Assembly: GCA_947650365.1 (NCBI GenBank)
Contig: OX393553.1
Span: forward strand, 35,404,353-35,468,352
DNA length: 64,000 bases
Origin: Chamaelirium japonicum
Lineage: Eukaryota; Streptophyta; Magnoliopsida; Liliales; Melanthiaceae
Direction: 5' to 3'
Part shown: piece after piece, positions 54,990 through 64,000 of the stretch
Numbering within the stretch: the first letter of the stretch is position 1
How the letters are laid out: each line of letters opens with the position of its first letter
The notes under the pieces: generated by a model
What the model was told of the DNA's origin: nothing
Seen by the model: the letters and a program-made list of their open reading frames with translations, nothing else
The model's database searches: none
Made by a program: the position numbers and the translations under genes

Positions 54990-56945
54990 ATGGCGAGAAG
55001 GAAATCCCGAGGGCGATCTCGGGGGCGATCTCAGAGGCCCCTAGGGTTCCCTCGGCACTCGAACGGCGTACGCTCCCGAGACGCCTCGAGGGCCAAACCT
55101 GAAATCTTCGAGGAGGGTGGATTTGAGAGGGGGTAAGAGAGGCGTCGTTCCCGGGATAGGCGTCTCGGGGGCGTCTCTCGACCATCCTTGACGGCTAACC
55201 CCAGGGTTTCGTTCGCCGACGTGGTGCGTAGATCTGCCCCGGCCCCGGCTCCTGCCCCAAACACCAGGCGTTTTTCGGTTCAAGGCACTCGTCTCAACCA
55301 CCGTGGTGACCTCAGACGACGCTGTCACCGGTGCGGCGAGAGGGACCACACGGTTGCGACCTGCCAGAATCCTTTGGTCTGTTTCGTCTGCGGGAAGGTA
55401 GGCCATACCTCCCATCGATGTGGGATGGTTCGATCCACGGAATCAACCGGTTCCTCCACCATAGGGGTTGGAGCATCGGTAGATCTACCGGATGACCCTC
55501 AGAGGGAGGAGATGATGGAGGTCCTCAGTAGATCTGGTGTATGCCGCGTCTTTCGGAGATCTGTGTCTGCTGCTGAGCTCTCCGGGCATCTGAGACATGC
55601 TTGGCAGGGGTCCTGGGCTTGGCCGACTCAAGCGATCGGTAATAGAGAATTCCTCGTTGAATTCCCATTCCGACAGTTCCTGGAGATTGAGGTCGGCCGC
55701 GGAGTGCGAGATTTGGGAGCTATCTCAGCTTCTTTCCGTCTCTGGGAAGAGTTGGGAGGGGCGGTTGCGAGGAGGAGGAGGTCGGCGTTGAGGGTTACCA
55801 TCTTCGGTCTCCTTTTCGATGCCTGGGGCGAGGGCTCCATCAGATCGCTGCTGGAACCGTATGGCGTGGTTCGGAAATGCTTCAATACCTTTCCGACTAT
55901 TTTCCATAGGCATTTCTGCCAGGCTACGGTATTGTGCTACGAGCCCGTGCTGATCCCTCCCTCGTTGCAATTTTTCCATGGATGTGGGGTGTTTAGGGTT
56001 CGCCTTACCACCCAGGTACTTGGGGATTGTACCTTCCTCCCACCTCCTCCCCTGGGTCATATCCCCCCCTAGATCATGGGGCTGGGGGTAGAATGCCTTT
56101 CGGGGAGCCAGTCGTTCCTCCAGGTTTCGGCCCACCAGTAGCATCTGGTCCACAACCTACGAGGTTTCGGCAGGACATCCCCATTCCCAATTCTGTCAAG
56201 GCAGGTCGGTGACGCTGCACCGCCAAGAGAGGCCGCTGTTAGAGAAACCGGCCAAGACCCAGGTACGCCATCCCTCCAGCAGATTACCCGGGATGCAGGT
56301 ATGACTTGCCTTTCAGGGGGCGCTTTCTTAGCCCCTAATTGTGCTGCGGATTCGAACTTTGATTTGGGCGCGAATAGAGCTGATTTTTCCTTTTCTAGTG
56401 AGGGTGCCAGAGGAGCTAGTGTGGCACCCCACGTCAACCCTTTTGCCGACGTGCATAAGGGCACCTCTGGACCGAATGGATTGGTATTACATGGGCCCAC
56501 CTTGGGTTCCCAGGAGGATCATGTGCCAATTGCTGAAGATAGCTCCCTTTTCAGGGGAGCTCATGTTCCTAACCTTGATATCAACAGGGGTGCCGTAATA
56601 GACCTCACGTCTCGGAGTGCAGAGCAGGGGAGGCAAGAGCTTCAGGCGGATGGGGGAGATGTCCAGCTTCAGTCCGCTAGGAGAAGCTTTAGGCATATTT
56701 TGCAGCGCTCTTCGGAGGATCCAATGCTAGCCCAAGCTCTGGTCCGGTCGAAGATGCGCCTTTTGGAGTTAGATCAGTCCGACCCCTCTGTCTCTCTGCC
56801 TCTCTCCCTTTTGGAAGACGATGTAATTCTTGACATTGCTAGAAAATATGGTTTTATAACTGCTCCAGAACTGGATGGTGTCCGTTTTTTCCTTGACTCT
56901 ATTAGGGCCACGGAGGATAAGAGAGCGAAGTTAGCTTTGTCCTGA
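54990..56945 (+). pseudogene. LINE ORF1 (zinc-knuckle RNA-binding protein)
   Basis: ATG 54990 starts MARRKSRGRSRGRSQRP, an Arg-rich N-terminus, with a TAA at 55134-55136. The frame continues VSFADVV, two CCHC knuckles (CHRCGERDHTVATC and CFVCGKVGHTSHRC), and an RRM-like segment to a stop at 56070-56072. A second frame at about 56050-56210 carries the continuation (MPFGEPVVPPGFGPP) before the first frame resumes at 56301 and ends at 56943-56945. ORF1 binds the element RNA. Two compensating shifts and at least one stop break it. Confidence 0.8.
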
Positions 56946-56967
56946 TGGAGTCCTAGCTTGTTGTTGA

Positions 56968-59900
56968 ATGAAGATCTTGTCTTGGAATGTTAGGGGATTC
57001 GGTAAGTCGGAGAAGAGAAGAACTGCCAACTCTTTTGCATCTATCCATGATGTCGACGTTATCTGCATCCAGGAATCGAAACGGGAGAACCCTACAAGCC
57101 ACATGTTCCGCTCTCTTAGTACGAAGAAGATTGCTAGATGGGAAGCGAAAGACGCCACAAGAGCTTCAGGAGGTATTCTGGTAGGTTATAATGATGACCT
57201 TTTCATTCTGCGAAGCACGAACGTAGGAGTCTTCTCCCTCTCTCTTATTTTGAAGAACAGACTAGACGGAGAGGAGTGGATGATATCCTCTGTCTACGGA
57301 CCCACAGATCACAACAGGGGAGATGACTTTTGGGCTGAGTTGTCCTCACCCCAGGTGAACTTTACAGGTCCATGGGTTGTCGCAGGGGACTTTAATGTCA
57401 CGAGAGGGACGGGCGAAAGACTGCGCAGTGGTGGTGACCTATCCGCAATGAGAGCTTTCTCCCACTTCATCCGACAGCAGGAACTGATTGATCTTCCTTT
57501 ATCAGGACGCAGCTTTACTTGGAGTAACAAGAGAGAAGACCCTATCTTAGCCAGGCTTGATCGGTTCCTGATATCCACGGACTGGGACTCTCGATACCCG
57601 GGTTCGATTCAGTTAGGACTGGCTTCCTGTGTGTCAGATCATGCCCCAATTCTCCTCTAAACTGACTCAATTTCCCCAGCGCGCCCTCCATTTAGGTTCG
57701 AGCACATGTGGTCGGTGGAGGAGGCCTTCGAAGATCTGCTTGCTAGATGGTGGGAGGAAGTGGGCAGGCACGACAACTCAGCTCTTAATATGACCCAGAA
57801 GCTAAGATTTCTCAAGAGAAAGCTTATTCGTTGGAGCAGAGATCATTTCGGTAATGTGTTGAGACAGAAGGCTTCTACCTTGGCAGCAATTCAGTCCCTA
57901 GAAGTTCAGGGAGAATCTGCAAACCTTACACAGCAAGAGACAACGGAGTTGAATAAATTGAATGAGAATTTAGTCATTCTTTTGAGAAAGGAGGAAGAGA
58001 TGTGGAGACAACGGTCGAAAGAGCAGTGGGTCAAGCTCGGCGATGCGAATACTTCTTACTTTCACAAGGTGGCCAATGCTCGTCGTAGGAAAAACTTTTT
58101 GCCTTCTCTACTTCATGAGGGGAGATCTTTGACTTCCACTTCTGATATTCTGGAGGTAGCCACATCCTTCTTCAAGAGCTCCTTTCGGGAGATAGACGAG
58201 ACCACGGTGTCTCGCTAGACTGGAACGGTCTGGACTTCCAGCGGCTGCAGGGAGACTCGAGCATAGACGCGGAATTCATTGACGAGGAATTTCGGAGAGC
58301 GGTTTTCCAATCGAAAGGAGTTGGAGCTCCAGGGCCAGATGGGTTCCCAATAGCCTTCTACCTGAAGTACTGGGATATGCTGAAGACTGATCTCTGCCGC
58401 TTTTTAAGAGACTTCTTCTCAGGCAAGGTACGTCTTCTTTACTTGAACCACTCCTGGATAATCCTTCTACCTAATAAATCTGGTGCAGAAGTTATTCGGG
58501 ACTACAGGCCAATATCACTTTCAAACTGCCTTTACAAGATAGTCTCGAAGGTCCTAACCAATCGGTTAGCAGACAATATCTCTTCTTTGATCTCCCCCTC
58601 CCAGATAGCTTTCATTAAAGGAAGATTAATTCTGGATAGTGTGGCGGCGGCTCACGAAACAATCTTTCATCTGCGCGAATCTAGGGAAGAAGGGGTGCTG
58701 CTGAAGCTGGACTTCGAGAGAGCATTTGATCAAATTAAATGGGAGTTTCTGTTGGAGCTGCTAAAGGCTAAAGGTTTCTCTAATAATTGGGTGAGCTGGA
58801 TTAGAGAAATTTTGGTTTCTTCGAAGATATCTTGCCTTATTAATGGGGAACAAGGTAGAGATTTCAAGGTTTACAAAGGCCTGAAGCAAGGTTGTCCTTT
58901 ATCCCCGTATATCTTTATCCTGGTGGTTGATGCATTTGATGCCGCGATACGGAAGACGAATGCAGAGGGACTTATGAAGGGAGTGGGCGGGCACGGCTGG
59001 ACCACTTCTAATTTGCATTATGCAGATGACTCACTCCTTTTCACCAAGGCATGCCCTTTCCAGATGGTTTCTCTTAAAATACTTCTGTATGGATTGGAAA
59101 TGACATCAGACCTGAAGATCAACTTCCTGAAGAGCAATCTGTATTATATTGGCCCGGGGGATGCAGGGAAGGGGTTAGCAAAACTATTGAATTGCAAGGA
59201 GGCAAATCTACCAATGAAATACTTGGGATTGCCTATCAGCGATAAGGCTCTAAGGCGTGAGGATTGGGAGCAGCTAATTCTGAAAATCGAGAGAAGATTG
59301 GAAGGATGGAAGGGACGTTTCCTGTCATCAGGTGGCAGATTGGTGCTGGTAAATTCAGTGCTCTCGTCGATTTCGTCTTACTACCTATCCTTCTTCTACC
59401 TACCTACATGGGTGATAGATAGGATTGATAAAATCAGAAGATCCTTCTTCTGGCGTGGTGTGGGAGACAATGCGGGAGGCTACAATCTTATGCGTTGGGA
59501 CCAAGTGTGTTTGCCAAAGAAACTAGGAGGACTGGGGTTTTAGACCTATGCAGGTTCAATATTTCTATGCTTGGGAAATGGTGGTGGAGGCTACAACAAG
59601 GAACGGGTGGATCTTGGAGAGATGTTCTTCTGACGAAATACTTCAAAAGGTTCTCTCCTTTGCACTCGAGAAGTAGGTTCTCGGGGCGAATTTCTCATTT
59701 CTGGAGGGGAATTCTAAGGGTTAGAGACTTTTACAAGGAGGCGACCACTCTTTCATTAGGGGATGGTAGAAATATCAGATTTTGGAAGGATGCCTGGCTT
59801 GGAAATATGCCGTTGGAGCAGCTTTTTTCGTCTCTTTTCTCCTTGACCAGAAATAAAGGCGCTTCCGTCCGCTCTCAATTAAGCTTGTAGAAGACAGAGA

Positions 59901-60605
59901 TCCACGGTATGGAACATAAAGCTTTGTGCTCCGCTGGACAGGGAGAGTCAGTGGGAATTGCATTATCTTACTAGTATTCTGCAGGCGGCATCCTTCAAGC
60001 CTTCACGAGATGAAGTTCGGTGGAACTGCACTTCTTCAGAGTCTTCTCCGTCAGATTGTTCTACGAGTATCTGCTACCTCGGCTGCAAAGGCATAAGCCA
60101 TCGAAGACTATTTGGAAGACAAAGGTCCCTTCAAAAATTCAGATTTTCTCCCTGCTAGCTTCGAGGAACAAGATTCTTACTAAGGCTAATCTGTTGAAGC
60201 GGAATCACCCCCAAACTTCAGACGCATCTTGTACCTTCTGCAATACAGAAGAGGAAACGGCGTCACACCTGCTGCTTGGTTGCCCCTTTACGTACTAGGC
60301 AAATTTGGGATCATTTCGAAGGTAATGCCGGTATCTCTTTCCATCCCCGGACACTCCGTGGCCTTTGGAGTTCGTGGAGAAGAAAAAGAATTCCAGAGGC
60401 AATCAGGAAGCCTTGGGATCTGCTGGTTATGGCTATCATTTGAGTCCTCTGGCTTGAGCGGAACAACAAAATTTTCAATGTCAAAGCTTCAGAGCCGGAG
60501 CAGCTTCGTCATTCGGTATCCGCCTTTTTCAAAACTTGGATAATCCCTTGGTATGATAAATTAGGGGAGGAGGCTCTACTTTTTTGTAATGGTCTTTTGA
60601 ATTAG
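56968..60605 (+). pseudogene. LINE ORF2 (endonuclease, reverse transcriptase, zinc-binding tail)
   Basis: ATG 56968 begins MKILSWNVRGFGKSEKRRTA, an APE-type endonuclease with CIQESKRE, SSVYGPTDH, VVAGDFNVTR and SDHAPILL. A TAA follows at 57658-57660. The same frame continues to 58218 (WRQRSKEQWVK), then shifts. RT motifs are at 58205-59543: YRPISLSNCLYKI, LDFERAFDQIKW, GLKQGCPLSPYIF and catalytic YADDSLLF. Another shift near 59530 leads to 59495-59890. A zinc-binding CTFCNTEEETASHLLLGCPF lies at 60020-60298. ORF2 ends near 60605 (FCNGLLN). It nicks target DNA and copies the RNA at that site. Confidence 0.9.
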
Positions 60606-60691
60606 CTTTTAATAAATTCTGGTCGGGGTCCGCCAAACCCTCCCTCCACTGAGGAGGGGTTCTCAAAAAAAAAAGAAAAAGAACAATAGTG

Positions 60692-61290
60692 CTAAAAGAA
60701 ACTTAAATGCAAAGCAACGGGCATTCTGAAATATATATATATATATATATATACATAAGGCAAATTGGTGTTAGGTCATTCGAACGGATCATATTTCTTG
60801 ATAAGGATAGTAATTTGCAAAGAGTAATTATTTGCATAGATTGTTACTCTTTGCTACAATGAAATAATTATAGCTTTTTTATCTTGAGAAATCTCTTGGT
60901 TCTTTTTTTTTTTTGGTACATGTAAATCACTGTAGCAATTTTTTTTTTTTTGAGAATATTGCTTTAAAAAAAATTTGATACAGTGATATCACTGTAGCAA
61001 AGAGTAATAATCTGCATAGTACCGTACCTAAAGAGTAACAATTGCATATTGTACTTTCGCTATAGTGCATAGGACAATTTTGTCAGTTAACAGAGAGAAA
61101 AAGTCAAGAAAAGGACTTGCTTTAAATGCATCTTTCGGGAGGGACCTGATGCAAAACTATCTTTTAATTTGTATGTACTTTTCACCAAGCGGAATTGTTG
61201 CCATAGACCTAACACTAAGCCCCCCAAAGGTATGTTGTTAACAATTCTAGATCCTTTGAGATTATAGCTTGATATAGGGGTCACCTAGTA
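60692..61290. other. AT-rich intergenic DNA
   Basis: An (AT)n run is at 60731-60753, with T-runs near 60905 and 60940. The phrases ctgtagca and aaagagtaa recur. No gene is visible. Confidence 0.5.
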
Positions 61291-61448
61291 TGGAGAGAGA
61301 GAGGGAGAGAAAGAGGCTAGGTTTTCGGGAGAATGGATAACCATCTCATTGGGCCAAAGGCCAAATATATAAGTGACAAAAGGAGGCCGGGATCCTGTAC
61401 ACGCATTCTATCTACAAGTATAGGTATCCTCTTACATTATCACTAACA
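61291..61448 (-). repeat. 3' LTR of a copia element
   Basis: On the plus strand it starts tggagagagag and ends cactaaca. The minus-strand purine tract tttgagggcggc (61449-61460) precedes its TG. A minus-strand TATA-like cttatatattt is near 61365. No partner LTR is in the window. Confidence 0.65.
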
Positions 61449-61504
61449 GCCGCCCTCAAACTTAAGGTGGCCGGGTCATGCACAATGAGTTTGCTAAGTA
61501 GAAA

Positions 61505-62222
61505 CTAGAAACGTGGAGCAGTGTGTGACTTCGTGAAGAAGCCGACAATTTGCTCTCCGGACGAAATGAAGAGGAGAGAGATGGTCCCGACATCAGATTC
61601 CTGACGAGAGTAGTAGCAATCGAACACGATGTGCTTCGTCCTCTCGTGAAAGACCGGGTTGGTGACGATATGTATGGCACTCAGGTTGTCACAGTGAATG
61701 GCTGTAGGTCTGATCTCAACCCTAGATCTCCATGGAGACATTGCAAATGGACAATCTCTTTGGTGGCAGAGGCCATGGCTCGAAACTCTACCTCGGTACT
61801 GGAGAGAGAGACAACACTCTGCTAGCTTCTTGCTGTGCCATGAGATAGGAGTCTCCAAGAAATAGACAATAGCCGGTAGTTGATCGATAAGTAGTCGGAT
61901 CACCAGTCCAGTCAGCATCCGAGTAGGCACGGAGGACCAGAGGTAAGGTCGAGGACAAGAAGAGCGACCGGGTGATGGTGCTTTTGAGATAACGGAGAAT
62001 CCGAAGAAGAGCATCATAGTGAGTAGAGCGAGGAGCTTCGATAAACTGGATGTCGATGCTGACGGCGAGCACAATGACAGACCTTATGATGCAGAGGTAG
62101 ACCAACTGACCAACGATCGGTTAGTATACCGAGTAGGGTCTGAGGGAGGCTCACCGTCTGTGGGACGAAGCTTCACATGAAGATCGAGAGGGCCCAGGTG
62201 GTAGCAGAGCGAGTGTTGAGTG
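61505..62222 (-). pseudogene. copia RT end and RNase H, truncated and frameshifted
   Basis: The minus strand reads FIEAPRSTHYDALLRILRYL, then RAYSDADWTGDPTTYRSTTG and YCLFLGDS, after which the frame changes to PTAIHCDNLSAIHIVTNPVF, HERTKHI and a C-terminus with FFTKSHTAPRF. RNase H normally degrades the RNA strand of the hybrid. An RT tail with a PTRYTNRWSVG-like sequence extends to about 62222, where similarity ends; gag, integrase and most of RT are absent. It sits directly beside the LTR at 61291-61448, so this is the 3' end of one element. Confidence 0.82.
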
Positions 62223-62759
62223 GCCAATTGGTGCGAATTATCCTTTTTTTTCTCATGCACATATCATACTTTGCTATGTAAAACTTTCATACTATACTCA
62301 AACTGCTTTATTGTATGTATACCACAACATAGTAGACTTTCATATGAACCCAACGACATATTGGTTCGCTCTCATACATTGCATGCATGAAAGATTTAGA
62401 ACTTGATAGTCGAAATTATCATTTTTATCAATAATCGCACTGGAACCTAATGAGCATCATTTCATAGGCATTTTTTAGAGAATCGATCCGGTTCTCGACG
62501 CAGTCAGTTCAGGACATCATAACTAAACAGTGGATATTCTCACGATGATTCAATAGAGGATGCACAGTACGCTTTGAAGCATTTTCTGAATAATGATAAT
62601 TACGATGATTCAGCCGAGGGACGGCTTCCACAAGCCAATACAGTACATGACTTGAGCCAGATGATGACTACATGATTGCAAATATGTGATAATGAGTTTG
62701 ATGATGTATTCGGATTATGGTGATCAAGTTTCCCACGTGACCCTATCGCGCTTGAATCC
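62223..62759. other. Intergenic DNA, nothing recognised
   Basis: Mixed AT-rich sequence with tacgatgattcag repeated at 62545-62610. No gene is supported. Confidence 0.4.
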
Positions 62760-63602
62760 ATTTAACCAACCCGAGTCCCTCTCGCGGCTCTCGCCCATTC
62801 TCTTCTCTCACCCAAGCCAAATCGTAACCGTCTATTCCCTCTCAACTCTCTCTCTTTGACCACTACACATCGCAGTCATCCATGATCTCAACTCAGCGCA
62901 CCCGACCCGCTCTCGGATCTCACCTAACCATCCGTGCTCCCATCCAACGGCACTAGCAATCCCGCATACATGCAGCCCCTCTCACGTCCGAAAACCCATG
63001 TCCGAGATCCTCCCTAGCTATCTCTTCTGCGATCCTCCTTCCTTAATCCTTACCCATCTGTCCCATTGCAGCCATCCATCCTCCCCATGCATGCATGATC
63101 TGACACGTTCTCTCTCATTCTCTACTCAATCTCAGCCGTCCCTCATGTCTTCTTTCTGTATTTCTCTCTCTCATTCCCTCAATCTTTCTCTTCATCTGAT
63201 CACAACCGTCCCTTGTAACCCATCAGGCCATCAGCCCCAACAGCTCCTCAACTGATTCCCCTCTCCTTTGATGACCCATGCACGTCGCAGTCCCCTCGTG
63301 AACATCCCTTTCTCCCCCTTAATCTCCTTCCAAACCCGTCCACCCAGCTGTACCCGGGATTGCACATGATTCTCTCTCTAACTGTAACCCTCTCAAAGCC
63401 GACCTTTCTCTCTCTATCTCCCGTTGGGCCGTTCCCCATCGCGATCTCTCTCCTCTTTCCTTGTCCGGCCCGAGCCATGCACGTCAGCCCTCTAATCCCA
63501 TCTCTCTCTCTCTCTCTAAATCTTTAACTGTTTTTCTCAATCCTTTTCTTTTTCTTTCTCTAGAGTTAATCACAGCCGTCCGAGATCCCCTCTCTCCGTA
63601 AT

Positions 63603-63605
<3 letters not shown>
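62760..63605. repeat. Pyrimidine-rich DNA with recurring cagccgtcc phrases
   Basis: Variants of tcncarccgtcc recur about every 40 to 70 bases among CT tracts (for example 62829, 62872, 63070, 63134, 63202, 63575). This may be retroelement leader DNA or a degenerate repeat. The frame at 62998-63255 is compositional. Confidence 0.45.

Positions 63606-63685
<80 letters not shown>
63606..63685. repeat. (CT)n microsatellite
   Basis: About 80 bp of uninterrupted CT repeats. Confidence 0.97.
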
Positions 63686-63692
<7 letters not shown>

Positions 63693-64000
63693 TCTATATT
63701 ATATTGACTCCATGCATACTTTATGACTGATAATCTATGTAGCACGATACCTAAATTGATGTCTATTTCTCATGATATTTAATTTATATTAAAATTCAAA
63801 CCTTTAATGTTTATGATTGAATGTTTGATCACATCATACAATATCGTGTTTTCTTGAATCTTGATCATGCATGGACTATGGGTATATTGAATGCTTGAGT
63901 AGTCCTCCTAATTCAGTATTAACTGTGGATATGCATGATGCTTTAGAGAATGGGATGTAGGGCAAGATTTTTTGATATTTTAATCCATTTTTATCCTTAA
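63686..64000. other. AT-rich DNA to the window end
   Basis: No features were recognised. Confidence 0.5.

Larger units (their letters stand above)
54944..60676 (+). mobile_element. Full-length L1-type LINE
   Basis: A 15-bp direct repeat (aaaagaacaatagtg) flanks it at 54929-54943 and 60677-60691, the right copy following an A-rich tail. The 5.7 kb between holds a 5' UTR, ORF1 with zinc knuckles, ORF2 with endonuclease, RT and a zinc-binding C-terminus, and a 3' UTR ending ggttctcaaaaaaaaaa. It is the complete version of the family truncated at 26002-28669. Stops and frameshifts make it inactive now. Confidence 0.92.

Overview
This window is repeat-dominated nuclear DNA from a flowering plant. 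The evidence is a chromodomain-bearing Ty3/gypsy element, several Ty1/copia elements primed by initiator tRNA-Met, two L1-type LINEs, PIF/Harbinger, hAT and CACTA DNA transposons, TRIM and SINE copies, and one plant-type non-specific lipid-transfer protein gene. I cannot name the species. No bacterial, organellar or CRISPR features are visible, and only one convincing non-transposon gene was found.

Layout. 1-767: 3' end of a copia element. It is inserted into the left LTR of a minus-strand, non-autonomous LTR element (768-15723). That element is split by a long, young minus-strand Tekay/Del-type gypsy element (2227-14285) with 3.6-kb LTRs and a perfect 5-bp target duplication. 15724-25700: AT-rich DNA with a small hAT MITE, a decayed two-gene Harbinger transposon (transposase plus Myb/SANT-like protein), a frameshifted GRF zinc-finger ORF, two minisatellites, a CACTA end and a SINE. 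26002-28669: 5'-truncated LINE on the minus strand. 28733-35394: a solo TRIM LTR, GA microsatellite, and a diverged 1.5-kb tandem duplication carrying AGAGAATATTCTAGA arrays. 35395-35778: lipid-transfer-like gene, probably only its first exon. 36063-39890: SINE and other retro-fragments, leader-like DNA and a GT/GA microsatellite. 39896-54558: a possible large TIR element built around arrays of a TCTCTCTATAATATTT motif. It holds a TRIM, a defective copia element (41524-47659) and a Harbinger element (48479-53327) whose transposase gene looks intact. 54944-60676: full-length but mutated LINE of the same family as the first. 61291-62222: copia 3' end. 62760-64000: pyrimidine-rich DNA and a CT microsatellite.

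How the parts relate. The insertions nest in a readable order: copia and gypsy elements inside an older LTR element, and TRIM, copia and Harbinger inside a CT-array element. The most unusual points are a candidate spliceosomal intron joining gag to protease in the gypsy element, the long minisatellite-bearing LTRs, an intact two-exon Harbinger transposase, gene fragments apparently carried inside transposons, and the repeated association of CT-rich 16-bp-type arrays with ends reading GTGCGTTTGGCAT. Most coding regions are broken. All domain assignments come from reading the translations; no database search was run.
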